A stretch of DNA of 64,000 nucleotides from Auricularia sp. M13. Taxonomy: Eukaryota; Basidiomycota; Agaricomycetes; Auriculariales; Auriculariaceae. Of this stretch, positions 47,421 to 61,955 are shown piece after piece. The first letter of the stretch is position 1. Every line of letters begins with the position of its first letter. Where the stretch lies: the NCBI GenBank assembly GCA_037042915.1, contig CM073198.1:1116001-1180000 (forward strand), written 5' to 3'. A program made the translations under genes and the position numbers. The notes beneath the pieces are model-generated. The model worked only from the letters and a program-made list of their open reading frames with translations, did not search any database and had not been told where the DNA came from.

Positions 47421-50400
47421 CACGCCCTCCGCGGCTTGTACTGCAAGTCGCCACAGATAGAAAACTTGTACGGGAGATGGAGTATCGGTTCGCCTAGCTG
47501 CCAAGCGTAACCATATTTCCCGATCCAATTCCTCCGAGGTTGATTCCGAAGATGCCTTCAGTAACCGAGCGCGCGGCGTCCTCCGTTTCCGGTCCGCTTA
47601 CTTGGCGCACGCGCGAGTCTGTTGGCGCGCCCTCCGTGCCTGTACCTGCAAATTCCATCGCCACATCCTCGGACGGAAGGGTAGCGGGAACGGGCTGATC
47701 CCCAATGACGTGAGTAGGCATCATGAACGGTGCCAGCACGTGGCTCACGTTCTGCTGGTTCCACTGCGCAGGCATGTAGACGAGTACGTCGCGATTGCCA
47801 ACGCGCACTGAACGAAGATCTTCGGGTTTGATGACCTGTAGTTCCTCAAAATTCTCGCGCGCAGTAGTGAGTACGCGGTTCAGATCCTCGCCCGTCGTTG
47901 CTGACTGCGGCGCCCCATCTGCGAAACCGCTGCTCCCTCCGAGACCGCTGCTCCCTCCTTCGCCCATCGGCTGGCTTGCGCGCAGCGTCATAGGATCGTA
48001 CTGAGGGGTAGCAGAGCGCTCCCGGGACGCAGCGATACAGTCCTCAAGCAGCTGCTCAATTGCCCGCGCGGATTCCAGGCGAGCTTCGCGAGCTGGCCGT
48101 TCGGGCCTGCGCCACGATCCTCCCCTGCTGCGCCGGGCGGCGGCTATGAGTCTCTGGTGAGGATGCGCGCGGTGGACGCTGTGGGAAGTCGACGTACGAT
48201 ACTCGGGACGACGGGCTGGCCGTCGGAACGCGAGGCGTCCCTCCATGGGTCTGGTCGGCCTCACCACGCTCGCTGCCTGCGTTTCCTGCAGTCGCTCCGC
48301 GTGCTCCAGGAACAGTCGAATGGTGTCGTTCGACGCGGACGTTCCCGGAGGAGCGGGAGGCGCGGCGGCTGTCAGTCCGTAGTGACGCGGCGCGCGCTGG
48401 AGCTCGTGGTCCTCCTCGGCCATCTCGCGCATGAGCGTCGTAGCGCGGTCCTGCTCCTCGCAACTCGGGTTGACCGCCTGCCATTCGCGATACCGAGCTG
48501 GAGCCGGAGTCGTCGAGGGAGGACGTAGTCCGAGCAGAGCGTGGCGGGCTATAGTCGCCCATCGGATGCACAGGTAGTGCTCCTCCTCGCTGAAACCGGG
48601 TGGGCGGATATGCGGCATTGAGAACGATGCGAATGTTGACCGTCTGCGTCGCCAGGATGTCCACGAAAGCACTCGAGAGTGCGATGAGGAATCTCCACGA
48701 ACTGGGTGCGTCCTTTTATATTTCCATTCTGCCAACTGGTTCCGCGATTTCTGAACACGTTCTTGCAGGATCGGCCACGTCTCATGCGTTCCCATTCGAA
48801 CCATAGTCATGCCTAACCGTACCGCACGGTTTTGCGGTACCGTGTCCTTTTCGATTCCGAACCGTTGCCGCATGTTGATTCCATGTGCCTCGCAGTAGTC
48901 AATGAATATCTGCAAGTGCGCCACATCGGACGCCTTTTCTTGCGTCACGGTCCCATCCCCCCACTTAACGGCAATAAGTGAGTCGTGTCCTTTTCCCATT
49001 ATCCCAACGATTTCAGCCGCAATTTTGCGTTTGTTTTCATAGGGTAACAGTACAACGTCTTGCCAGTTCCGATTTGGGAACCGCGAGTCATCGCTAGGTA
49101 CGTGCATGCGCAGCAGGTCCGCGTGGAACACCGGATGGATCCCGCGCTTCCTCATGTCTCGCGGCAATTCCAGCTCGTACGAGTTACCAGGTTCAGTGAC
49201 TCTGGTTATCAAAAATGGCCCAATAAATTTTGGTACGAGCTTCCGCGCGTGGTATTTCGGGATACTAAGGTTCTTGGTGTCCAGATACACCCAGTGGCCC
49301 TTCTCGAACGGTGCATCCCGGCGCAATTTATTGGCATGGTATGTTTGCGAGACTCGCGCTGCGATAATGGCATCATGGGCCGCCATCGCCGCTTCACGGG
49401 TGCTCTCAATAAACCTTTGGACGCCGGGATATTCGCTGTCCCGATCCCAGGTCACGCTTCGCGGATGCTGACCGTAGTTCAGGTAAAATGGGCTAAACCC
49501 CGTTGTAGCGCTAGTAGCGCTATTCATTGCAAACTCAATCGAGGCGAGTTTCTCGGCCCAGTTCTTCTGGTCCGTCGCCACACATTGCCTAATCATCTGT
49601 CCTAGGGTACGGTTTGCCCTTTCTGTCGCACCGTCCGTTTGCGGGTGATAGGACGTCGACATTCGCAGTTGAGTTCCGGTGAGCTCGGTGAGTCGCTGCC
49701 AGAACAAACTGGTGAACAACGTATCCCGATCACTAACGATAGCTTCAGGCATGCCGTGAAGTTTGTAAACTGCTTCGAATACGACTTCCGCAATATCCGC
49801 GGCTTTGTACGTAGTTCGAACTGGTACTAGGTGAACCATTGCTGTGAACAAGTCAATAATAGTACAGATTCTGTCAAACCAGGCATGCTTCAAACGTGAT
49901 TTAGGCAGTGGTCCCACGAAATCTATTCCAATCACCTGCCATGGTCTCCGGGGTACCGGCAACGGTCTCAGCTGTCCAAACACGCGCTGTGTGCGATCCT
50001 TGGTCGTCTGACACGTCTGACAGGACGCTACGTAATCCTTGACGTCTCTCGTCATCTCTTTCCACCAGACCTCGTTGCGCAGGTACGTCAATGTCTTCTC
50101 GGCTCCAAGGTGTGCCAATAGCGAGTGTGCTTGCTCGATCAGATGCTCACGAATTCTTACGCCACGAACCGTAACTTCGGGTATACACAGCAAAGGCCCA
50201 GGTTCACTAATCAGAAAAATAAGTTGGTGCCCTGCCTCGCCCTCCACCCGGAAGTTCCGGTACGCCGCCGGTTCTTTCAAAATTTTCTGGAACATCTTGT
50301 CATGATCATATCGGCCCGCCAGATCGCGCTCTAGTACGATTTCCGGTACGCTCTGAGCGATGATTTTGGCTAACCCTGGCTTTTCCGCGGCGATGTACGC

Positions 50401-53400
50401 GATAGAGTCGTTTGCTGACCGTTCGGTAAGCCTTCTTGCACATCGTCGGTTTGTTCACTCTCAAGCTGACTTTTAGTGGCGGATTGGGGTTGACGAGTGT
50501 TGAAACTCTTGTCTCCGATTCAGCCACAGATTGCTCAGATGGTCCACCGATCGTGCGTTGCGCAGCTTCCGCTGTTCCGCCATTTTCTCCATCTGGCATT
50601 GACCCCTTTTCGACCAGCACTCCACGCGGCTCTGACCTTGTGATCACCTCGCCCTCCAAGTCAGATTGCGCGGTGGACGTTTTGGTCCTGGCCGTAACCC
50701 GATTGGGACGTCTCAGACGCAATTCTGGTGCTGGCGGAGCGGTCTCGCCCTTCAGACGCCGACCGGCGGCGAATGATCCTGTTTTCGCCCTCCGAGTCAC
50801 TTGCCGAACTACTGGCTACGTAAATCTCGGCTTGCCGGATTGTCTTACGAGATCGTAAGGTACGCGCGGCCATCACGTTCATCAGCACCGCCCGTCCGAC
50901 GAATACTTGGCTAGACAGAGGTGTCTCGTCCTCGCTAACTGGAGGTGGTATATGCCGTTTCTCTTGTACATACTCGACCTGATCCCTTACGGTCCCCTTT
51001 TGATCTCGCTCATAGATCCGTGATAACCCGTCTGCGAGGACATTCTCGGGCCCAGGGATGTACTCGATGCTGAAATCAAACGAGCTGATCAGCTCGTACC
51101 AGCGTGCTTGCCGATGCGACATTTCCGACTGTTGCATGAAACTAACCAAGCTCTTGTTATCCGTGCAGATGCGAAACTTGGTACCAAACAGTAGTGAGCG
51201 AAAACGTTTCAGTGATTCAACTATCGCAAGCAGCTCCCTTTCGTGAGTCGCATAATTCCGTTGTGCGCTATTGAATTTTCCGCTCCAAAAGGTAATAACT
51301 TTGGCGGTTTTCAAGTCATCCCCTTGGCAAATATATCCGCTAGCTCCAGTTAATGAGGCATCAGTGACCAGATTGATCGCGCCAGCTTTCATCGTGTAGT
51401 CGAGAGCATGCCGTCGGCGATCCCGGTACTCGTGAACAATTCGCTTCACTTCGTCAAACGCTCTTTGTGTGGTAGGTGTCCACTTGAACGCTTTGGTGCT
51501 GCCTGTTAAGCCTGAGAGCACCCCCATCGGTATCCTGATTCCCTTGCAGTTCGGTGCCAAAAACCCCACAGAACCGAGGAATGACATAAGCGCTCCCTTA
51601 CTCGTAGGCGCTGGCCAGGCAAGCACGCTTTCTACCTTCCGCGGATCCATCTTGATCCCGCGATCGTCAATCACGTGACCCAGAATGTCGAGCTCTTCAG
51701 CAAATAACTGCATCTTCTTGGGATTGAGGTAAAATTTCTCTTTCCTCAAGACATCAAGAATAGTGCGGAGGTGATTGAGATGTTCCTCAGCGGTGTCCGA
51801 ATAAACGATGATGTCATCCAAATACACGGCCATGAACACGCCGATATACGGAGCGAAGATATGATTCATCAAGGTTTGGTAGGTAGCTGGCGCATTGCAA
51901 TCCCCAATTTGCATGACCAAGCTGACCATAGTCCCATCTGGAGTATTGAACAATGTACGTGGTACGTGTTCAGGCTTCACCCGAATTTGCTCATATGCAT
52001 CCGTTCCGTCGATCAAACTTCGGTACTTCCGTTTGACAACTGCCCTGAGAATCTCTTCTATATCGGGTAAAGGGGCCGCCACCTTGATGGTGTTCGCGTT
52101 TCGTGGCCGAGTATCTATGACGGTCCGTATCCTCAATTCACCCTCCTTGGTTTTCGGCTTCGGGATGATCATGAGCGGGCAACAGTTTCCGCCCGCAGAG
52201 TATTTCCATCTTCCAGTATTCAAATAGGCCGTCTTTTTCTCTATCCATTGCTTCCGGCATGGCTCTGGGCACAAAGACTGCCTATAAGGATAAGTTTTAT
52301 TTTCATCCTTCAAGGGTATTTCGTGGTTGATGGCTCGTAATGGCGGTAACGGGGTATTGGCCGCCGATAAAAATAGATCACTTGCTTCCCGATGTATTTG
52401 CTGACGCATCTCGTCTATGCCTAGCTGTTCTACCATGGTCAATCCTGAACGGAGTACCAACATAGATTTCCCTTCCAGAGGTAATGACTTCCTTGACCCG
52501 ATGTATACTCGTGTGGGATTGAGTCCGATCATCACAGAGTGCTGATAGATAAACGGTGTTCCCAATACAATGTCATACGTATCGACATTGGCTACGTCCC
52601 AAGTTCGGACCTCATTAATTCCTTGATACTCAAACCGAGTATCGCATTCCACGTGTACCTTTGAATGGGATCCGATAATTGCCAATTGTAGCTCCAACGG
52701 TTCGCGCTTACGTCTCAGCGGAATCTTCAGTTGATCCGCTAAAGTCGTGGACATGAAATCCGTGAGGGAGCCAGAATCAATCAAGGCTGAACATTCCTGG
52801 CCGTTAATCAGAACTGATACAGCGACAGGCATGGGTAACATTCTCGACTCGTTCTTTACACGCATAGCTACCCGTGTCAGGTGATCGACGCGCTCATCAG
52901 ATAGAAGCCGCGTAAGTCTCTTCGGCAGGGGTGCCGATCTCACCGGGCCCGCTGCGAATGCAGGCAGGCTCGCCAGCCCAAGTCCAGCGCGAGATCGTGC
53001 CGACGCTACTCTCGGCGTCCGAAGATGCTTCTTGACCAATGATGTCGTCGATGAACTCTTGCTGGCTGTAGTAGATCTTGTAGGGCATCTGAGTCGTTTC
53101 CCCGACGGGGACGCGCGCATCCGATCCAGCGTGAGATGCGGAGGAATCTGAAACGGAAAGTAGAGGCGGGGGAGAATCGCTGTTAGCCTGCATCGGATCC
53201 GCTGAAACGGGTGTACCGCCGCGCTCCACAGGAACCGAGTACTCGGCGCGGACAGCGCCATCCGCCAGCCAGAGCTGAAGGGCGGCAGCCGCAGCATCGA
53301 GGTCGGGTCCAAGGTAGTGGCAGCGACGCCCAGGAGACCTTTCAGGGGATTGAAGGAAGGAAGAGTGCTGATATAGGAAGTAGTCGTCCTCAAAGCGCAA

Positions 53401-56400
53401 AACCGATTGCCGATGTTTCCAACCGTAGTGCCTAGCGATCGCACGATAGCGCTCAGGCGGAGGGGAGTCTGGCACGAGCCAGTTAGCTCCGGGCTGAGGT
53501 GCTGACGCGAGAAGATGGGTGCGCACCTGTAGAGGGAGTCATCTCCAGGTCCGCGATAACGTTTGTTGCGCACCAGCGCGCCCGTCTTATTAAAGAATTC
53601 AGGCGACTTGAGCACCTCGTACAACGTAATCCCGTTACGCAGTAGCTCGACGGACGTCTGGTAGCAGCGATTGGTTGCGATGTCCAGAACCCAGATGTCG
53701 ATTGCATCGCACTGGACAACCCAGCGCTCGCTCTGCGACAGTCCGAGCCAATGCGCGTGGACATAATCGGTGACGAGGTGGAAGGAGCCGCGTATGAGGG
53801 TGTGCGCCTGTTCGTATGGCACGCCGTCGTCCACCCACGGAAGTGGTGTAAGGTTGGCGACGAAGACGCGGTGAGCGTCGGAGGGATGGATTGAAAGTCC
53901 GGCCAGCAGGAAGGACGTCACATCGAGACCGCTCTGTCCGACCACCAGCTCGTCGCGGCGGATGAGATAAGAGCCATGATGCAGCTCATCCCAGACGTTC
54001 CACGTGTCGAGTGGTACGAACTCGCCCTGCGGGGCCTCGTGACTGGCAACCGACCAACGGTCGAGCGGCGAGTCGTAGCCGGCGCGACGTGCGGTTCCCT
54101 CGTGGTGCCAATCGGCGAACGCAGCCCTAATGAGCAAGGTGATGGTCTCAGAGCTGGCTCGAGAGATGTCGAAGATGGGAATGTTGGCAGAGGGCATCGC
54201 CATCATGAGCCGCACGAGTCTCGCGGGTACTGGGCGATTCTTGCGTCGAACCCGGGTTTATCAGAGTCCCCAACCGTTGGATTACGACTCGGCACGACTG
54301 CCGCAATTCTGGCACCTCGTGGTTCGGCCTCTCTATTCAATGGACACGATCTGGCGTCGTGGTTGGGTTGGTGACACGTAAAACACAGTTTCTTGGCTCG
54401 GTGCTCGGCATATTCTTCTGGTGTCAATCGAGATGATTGACGACCACGCTCTCCACCGGCTCCGCGTTTGGGCTTATCACGACGATTGACACCCATCGCG
54501 TGAACAGACGCGTTTCCCGCGCCGGGATTGACGGCGTGGGTCTCATGTGACTCCTTGGGCCGACTCCGGAAGCGTGTCCGGGGTCCTGCCCGTTTGCGGG
54601 AATCGCTCCCGGTTTCTCGCGACTGGGTCGCTCAGCAGGCTCCTCCCGCTGGGCCCGTTCTCCTCGTCTCCGTTCCAGCTCGCGCAGTTCTGCCCGTTGA
54701 GCATAATGCACCAAAGTGCGATAACTATCACGATCCACGCTGCGGCCTTTCTCGAGCCAAAACATCCGAATATAATTATCGACACCATCCCAGAATATAC
54801 GCTTTCGTGTGTAACCATCAATCTCAGCATACCGTACGGCGAGGTTCTCGATGTCCTTCGCATAATCCTTGACTGCCCGTCCTTTCTGCTTCGATTTAAG
54901 CAACTTCCGGCGAAGATCATCACGAAACTGCACGGAAAGCAATGCTCGTACAGTTTTCGGTATACTCGGTCTACTGTCCATTTCTTCAGCTTGGTTAGAG
55001 CAACATGCCGCATATACCAAGCCATCGCTTCTCCTTCGAAAGTCGTAAGCCATTGCTTCAACAGCATACGAACCATACAGTTCTTTAGCTCTGCAATACG
55101 TATCATACTTGAATATCCAGGCCTCGAAAATATCCAAATCGGCTTTGCCGTCGCATTTAGGCGTTTCCATCTTCATTTTACGAAGTGCAGTGCGGCCGCG
55201 ACGCTTCCGGCGCTCCAACTCTTCTTCATCAGGAAGTTCATTCGAGTTCTCAGATTCACTGCTGCTACCAGAGGATCCAGGATCATCACTGGACGATCCA
55301 TATTCTCTACCACTAGAGCTCGACGAGTCGGAACCGGAGAATGAACTTGTTCCGCCACTGTCACTGCCACTTCCATCGTCCGAAGGCTCGGTGTCGACCG
55401 TCTTACGACGGCGCACTCTTTCTTCAGGTCCAGGTGTATTCAACCGTCGCGAATATAATCCTCCAGGTGGTACATCGCGCTCGGTATGCGCGCGCTTGCT
55501 GTGTCTATTGAGCTTGTCGCGGGATCTCTCAACGGGATATCCGCTCGAGTAATGGGTCTGGACTGCTGTTGGGAGCTTCTGCGGCGACTTGACCGGTCCT
55601 GGGTCTGAGAACGATGCTTATGGCTATGTCTATGTGCTCTGGAACTTTTGCTGGACTCGGTACTGCCGTCTGAATGGTCACCGCCTGGATCTAACACCAC
55701 TGGCACCGCCGTCTCTTTCTCGAGTACTGTCGACGGTCCAGCCACTGGGGATGGTGTTCGCTCGGGCGTCTTAGCCCTTTCCTTGCCCTTATCTTTGGTC
55801 GCTTTCCGCGACTTCGACTTGGATCTGGATCGCGCCCGTTTGACCTTGGTCTTCGAAATAGTGACTGCGCGCACTGGCACCGCTCCCGGCAGTGCTTTGT
55901 TCGTCATTACCGCACGGCTGTTACTCGCGGTACTCGACCCCCAGATCGGTATGCCCTTCACCGGCGTCTTGAGCGCGTGCTCGCGTATCAGGGTCTCGTC
56001 AGGCTCTCGTTTTACCGACCCCAACTCGAACTCGACAGTGCGCAGCAGACGAGGTGGACTGGATTGCGGTAGCTCATCCAGTGGCGTCAAAGATCGCCCA
56101 GCATCCGTATACTCGAGCTGGGTTGACGTGGTCATCGTTTCCCAGTCAGACGAAGAGTCCGAATCGAACTCTGCCGACCAGTCCTTGATCTTCCCGTAAT
56201 CCCAGAACGAGTCAACCTTTTCAGTTGTCTCCAAATCCTCCACAACCGTTGCGCTAGCCGTTCCCGAGTTCTCGTTTGTCACAGGAGGTAACTCAGCAAT
56301 TGTTCGCTGTGTCACCCATCCAGGACTAAGCTCCTCGCTCGGAGCTGTTGCGACTGACGCTGGAGGTGTAACTGGAGTTCGAACAGGTAGTCCATATCGC

Positions 56401-57212
56401 GCTCGTGTCTCGGTCGCGTGCTCAATGGCCTCAAAGGGAGTTTGCGCGCGAATCCGAGTTCCCAGAATCCAAAGTCGCAGCCCACTTCTCAGGGCATCCA
56501 CAGCCTCCTCATGCGTGAATGGACTGTGTATTCCCGGTCCTACGCTATAACGCCTACGTGGCGTTACGGGCTCAGGTGCGGGCGTAGCATACAGCGATCG
56601 CTCTGTGCTGTTCTCAACCGACCCGCCCTCCAGCCCGTTACTCGTACGGGCGGATCTATCGCTACGCGGGCTGCGCTCCAGTTGAGCTACACTGCCCTCT
56701 ATGTGCTCTTCGGCCATACCTATACCTGCGCTAACCAACCGCGCGGTACTGACCGTCGGGGAATTCTCTTCCCGAGCCTCATCCACATCTATGTGGGCAT
56801 CCGCATTCCCGCGGGCATCCGTTCGATGACGGGCATCATCGATTTCAATTTCATCACTCACCTCTCGAGCACCGTGATTCGACGGTGTATTCGACGAACG
56901 AGCGAGATCGCTGAGTGGTGAATCCGGAAGAGCCACTTGTGTTGGATCTCCCTGATTGCCTGCCACGTCAGCTCTCGTGGCCTCCGAACTGCCTCTCCTG
57001 TCTGACTCATCAGCTGACACGTTTCCACGGCCCTTTACCTGATCAGTAAGCTGGCTTCCGCCAACCAACTGCCGTTGCCGACGAGTGAGACGCGGCGAGG
57101 GTGTTCCTACCACTGGGTCGATGCCGCCCATGCCTGGCAACTTCGGTTGATCAGGCCTACGTTGCTTAGACATCTGGGAGGCGTCGTTAGTGGAGTACTG
57201 ACACTCAAAAAA

Positions 57213-57559
57213 TGTAAGTCTTAGCTTTGTAAGTTAGACTTGCGCTTCGAATCTTAAGTTTACCGGCTCGCGTATCACTCGTAGAAACTGAGTGGCACAA
57301 GTGCTCCAGTAATATAAGACTGAGGCTCGTCGTTCGGACGAGCCTCCTTTAAATACATGTGCTCTCACTGCATTACCTAAGCGAACCACGTAGCTACACG
57401 ACGCGCTGCAAACTCCACGTTAGTGCTTACTCATTCTCTTATGTGCTTCTTTGCCCGACTATCAGGATGTGTATCAGTAAGAAAGAAAGCTAAATACAAG
57501 AAGTCGGGACTGCGCGAATAGGAGGCCTGCGACCGTACAAGGAAGCTACGGTCCTTACA
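57213..57559 (-). repeat. 5' LTR of inner element
   Basis: 347 bp. Immediately inside it is TTTTTTGAGTGTCAG (minus strand), the position of the primer binding site. Confidence 0.93.
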
Positions 57560-60500
57560 CGTGGTTGACATCATGTCAACCATGCATCCTGAGTCGATAA
57601 ATGCCACGCATAACTTATTATTTACTAACACATCGACTGTGACAGGAAGAGGCAAGAGTCGCGTCTCATTCTTGATTCGCGCCGCTCCTCGACGTACGGA
57701 TCTCGTTTGCTCAGGCGCTCCTAGCGCCGTCGCTTTCGTAGTCGTAGAACTCAGCTGGCGACGCGCCACACCTCGGCCTCGCGTGCCTGCGGAGCCAACT
57801 CGCGCCATTCGCGCTGAACAGGTACTCTTCCCAGAGTCCTCCTGGGTCGGCTGCGGGGCAAGACGCGCCATCGAGTCCATCAGTCGATGCCGACACGGGC
57901 TGCACATCCTCCGCCTCGGATTCCGAACTGTCGGAGACTGCGAGGAGGCTGGGAACGCTGTCGTTGCGTTGCGCAACCAGCGGTTGAGCAGGCGGGCTGC
58001 CTGGCACTTCGACGGATTCGTTGTCTTGGTCCACGAGCGTCTCCCTCGCCGATTCCACCATTTGACCCAGCTGTCCGAGGGACAACAGCGCGAGAATCGC
58101 ATCGTCGAGAACGTCGACTGCCGAGGGCGGCTCGCGGGGATCGACAGGGGGTGCAAACTGGTTGCGCCAGACCCAATACCGGTGCGTCGTGAGCTCGAGA
58201 TCTCGCGAGATGCTGAGGGATCGGATGCACGTCCAATCTTCTCCTTGTTCCCAGTCGCGAGCGGCGGTATGAGATCGAATCTGACAACGTTTTCAGACGA
58301 TCTCCCAGCTTCAAATAAGTGGCTTACAATGGCTCCGGGCTTGTCCAAGAACTCAGGCATTTGGAGCAGGTCACGAATGCATATTCCGCGGGCCAATCGA
58401 CTGGTAGGGACTTCGTACGCCGTGTTCGTGGCTAAATCGCGAATCCACAAGTCGATCGCGTCTGTCTGGATAACCCATCGCAGGTAACGCGGGTGACCGA
58501 GGTCGACCGCGTGCAGGTATCCGTTGACTGGAACCCAAAGACCGCGAATGTAGGTGAGAGCGCCCGAAATAGGTACGGCACTCTCGAACCAGGGCGTCGA
58601 ACGAGTACAGAGCTGAATGGTCTCGTTCAGTTGTTCCTCGCCTAGTCCAAGGAACTGGTGGATAACGCGGGCAATGTTAACGCCCTTCGCTGCAACATCT
58701 GATCGGTCGACGATGTATACGCAGTTGCGCACATCGTCGACGATCTTGAACTGTCCATGCGGGACAAACAACCCCATAGCTCTTGCGGGGTACGCCACGC
58801 TGAACCTGTCAGCGGGGTCTTGCAGACGATAGCGGATTGCCGTTTCCGACGGGAAGAAATTGAGGCATTCCACCTGCAAGTGGCGAGCAATGCGCTCGTC
58901 GCTAGCGTGGATGTAATTGAATGGGCGTTCGCCATGAACGGGGCGAAGGAAGGCAGGAAGAGAGACGGTGGCGGACATAGCAAGTACGGCTGAGGATCGA
59001 ATGTGGGAAGTCCACTTTCGCCCTCCATTTCCTTTATACGACTGTCGTGCATCAGGATCTTGCCGTTGGGATTCCGTAGTCACAGCCGCTACTCGTGCTC
59101 CTTTCCGTTGAGCTTCTTTACGGGCATAACAGTCACTGGAAATGTGACCTGGTTTGTGACAATGGAAACATAGATTCTGAGCCCTATGTTCCTCCTCTTG
59201 CTGAGGAGTAAGTTTAACTCCGTATCTTAGCTCTGAGACATTGGCTCTGCGCTCTACTGTGGGTGTGGCCGCTTTTGCTGAGGGTTGAGTAGTAACTCGG
59301 GTTGTGGAGGTCGTGGTCTTCTTCACGAACGGGCGAGATCGTCCTTCTTTCTGTTTAACCCGACTGGCGTTGGTACGCCAGTTGTGAATACGGGCTCGAG
59401 TAGCAGGCGTCTGACGACTGGACCGATTGCGAGACGCAGATGATCCAGGTTCGTCCGATGCCATCCTTCCGGACGACGCTAACTTTTTACGCAGACGTTC
59501 GCGCTTCTCAGCGCGTTGAGCGTATACTAGTAGCGTCTGAATGTCATCATACTCGAGACTACGACCTCGTTCTGTCCAGAACAACTGAATGTAACCGTCA
59601 GCTCCTTCCCAGAAGATACGCCTTAGCGCGAATTCATCTATGTCAGGATACCTAACGGCTAGGTTGGTCAATTCTTTAGCAAAGTCCTTAATGGGTCGCC
59701 CTTTTTGCTTAGATTTCATAAGTTTGGCTCGAAGCTCATCTCTGAAATCGTCTGAAAAGCAACCTTCATACAGTTCCTGATAGATCTCGCGCGAAGTCCA
59801 AGGGTAATTGTCTAAGGCAACGTGCGTCATAAACCATTCTTTAGCTTCTCCGGTCAATGCTCTTCCCATAAGCTCGATTTCTCGTTCACGACGAAGTTGC
59901 TTCGGCGCAATCCAACTGTCCCACTCGTATACGAAAGCCTCAAATTTCTTCAAGTCTTCCGAGCCGTCATAAGTAGGCATTGGTAATTTCAGGCCATTGA
60001 GAACTCGACGTTCTCGTTCCAAGTTATCATTCTCATCCTCAGGGTCAAGATCGTCATCCTCAGGGTCGTCTTCATCCGGATCTTCCTCTTCTGGCTCTTC
60101 CGGATCTTCAGGGTCATCGGGATCTTCATCCCGATTTGGAACGGGTGGTCGGCGACCGCCTCCGCCACCTCCTCCTGGAGCTGGAGCAGGCGCGGACGAC
60201 CGCCGACTGCGGTCATTGAAGAAGCGCGAACTGTCTTGTTCCGTCTCAGGCTGCATACGGCGGCTGGACAAAATCCCTCCTGGAGGCCGATTGGGCGCGT
60301 TTGTTTTCTTTGGCATACGCGCAAGCATTACCGTAGGATGTCCAGTAGCCAAGGTCTGCCTAGTTACATTCCCAGGACTAATGGGAACACTTCGTCCGAA
60401 GGTTGCAGTGTGGTGTAACGCCGACAATGTTTGATCGCTAGCCGGCACTACCGGTCGCCCTATACGAGACGAGGACGCTCCCGGAGTTGGTGCAACGGGA

Positions 60501-61955
60501 GGAACTTCTCTTCTAGAGGTTGTAGGACGCTCATCAGGGTCTCTTCCCTTTCCTTTCCCTTTCTTCTCCGATCCCTGAGCTTCAATGAATGCCTTCTGAG
60601 CAGTTTTCGAAGTCGTAGTTTGAGTAACAGCATAAACCCGTCGATTAACAAACTCGGGTTCATAAGTAATAATCTCAGTTTCAGTGCGCCTCGGGCCCTT
60701 CTTTTTCGAATCAAAAGGTCTTCCCCAAGCATTATATACCCCAGACTTCAAGTCTGACCAGAACCAGGTTTCATCTCTTTTGCTAGGAGAGACCTCTTCA
60801 TTCACTGGCATTCGGTCATCTGAACTTTCAGATTCTACATAACCATGAGACTCATAATCCGGTGGTGCAGTAGCCATTCTGACAGTGGTTTCAGAACGGC
60901 CAGACGGCTCATCTGGGCTGGATATCGGGCTCTGTTCACGAGCAGTCTCATACGAAATAACATACCCCGCCGAGTCCACTTCAGGAATGGATTCCATGGT
61001 GTGACGGGATTCCGACGTAGGTATACGGGTTAATTCAAGGGACGATACCTCACGAGCGTTGGGCGAGTACTGGTCAGGAGAGAACAAGTCAGACGTCACT
61101 GACTGCGTGGAAGTGCGTCTATTCGGACCACGAGTGGACGAATCAGATGAACGGCGAGGTCTATTCGGCGTGGTAAAAGTTTGTACACCAGCAGCTATCG
61201 AGCTGCGTATCGTAGCGAACAGGCTCTGAATAGGAGAGGGCTGAGGTGGCTGGGATTCTTCAGAGATGACGCGACGGCGTCGTCCAGCCAGCATTCCAAA
61301 GGGCGGTGGCGCCGAGATAGCCTGCGTCGACAACGTCGCGCCTTCCGTACTCGGACGGGGATCAGGGGCCGCTACGCGACGATCCTGGTCTTCCAGCGGT
61401 ATATCCCCTCGCTGGGAATGCGGGCGCGAACCGCCTTCCGCACTGGCTCTCTCTAGCTCGGGCGGGAATTCGAACATGCGCTGCCTGTCTGAAATAGTAG
61501 TCAGATCCCTAGGGCCTACGCCTGACTTTACAGGCGTAGGTGATGACGGCAATGATGGTAAAGGATACGTACCTGGACCTGTTGCTGCAGCAATACCGGG
61601 TGTAGGTACGGGCGGTGTAGGCGGTCGAATGGCGGCGCGGGGCGTAACTGGCATACGACCTGTCAGTGGATCCGTCCCAGGCGCGGCCTCGACTACACTC
61701 GCTATGGTGATGGTGGATGAAGCTGGATAAGATGCGGAGATAGCCGGCGGGCGATGGCGCGAGCTCGCAGTATCGGACTGCGAAGCATCAGACGCTGCCC
61801 GACCAGTTGCTCCTCGTTTGTGCGGAAGCACAACGTCTTGGTCCAGCTGGGAAATGATTTCCCGATCGGCTGTCATACGTTTGGGCTGATCAGTTCCCTT
61901 CGTAGACATGGTTAGTTAGAGTAGGAAAACACAAGAAACAGTAACACTCAAAAAA

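Larger units (their letters stand above)
47074..57559 (-). mobile_element. Inner Ty3-type (Metaviridae) LTR element
   Basis: LTRs of 347 bp at 57213-57559 (5') and 47074-47420 (3') look identical. The duplication CGTGG is at 47069-47073 and 57560-57564. Parts in order: gag with capsid and CCHC knuckle (about 54.3-57.2 kb), an extra domain (about 53.5-54.1 kb), protease (about 52.7-52.9 kb), reverse transcriptase and RNase H (about 51.0-52.4 kb), integrase with a chromodomain-like end (about 48.8-50.3 kb), and an extra 3' region (about 47.5-48.7 kb). The element keeps all parts but has about three coding breaks, some of which might be family read-through. It is related to, but clearly diverged from, the outer element. 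Confidence 0.93.
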
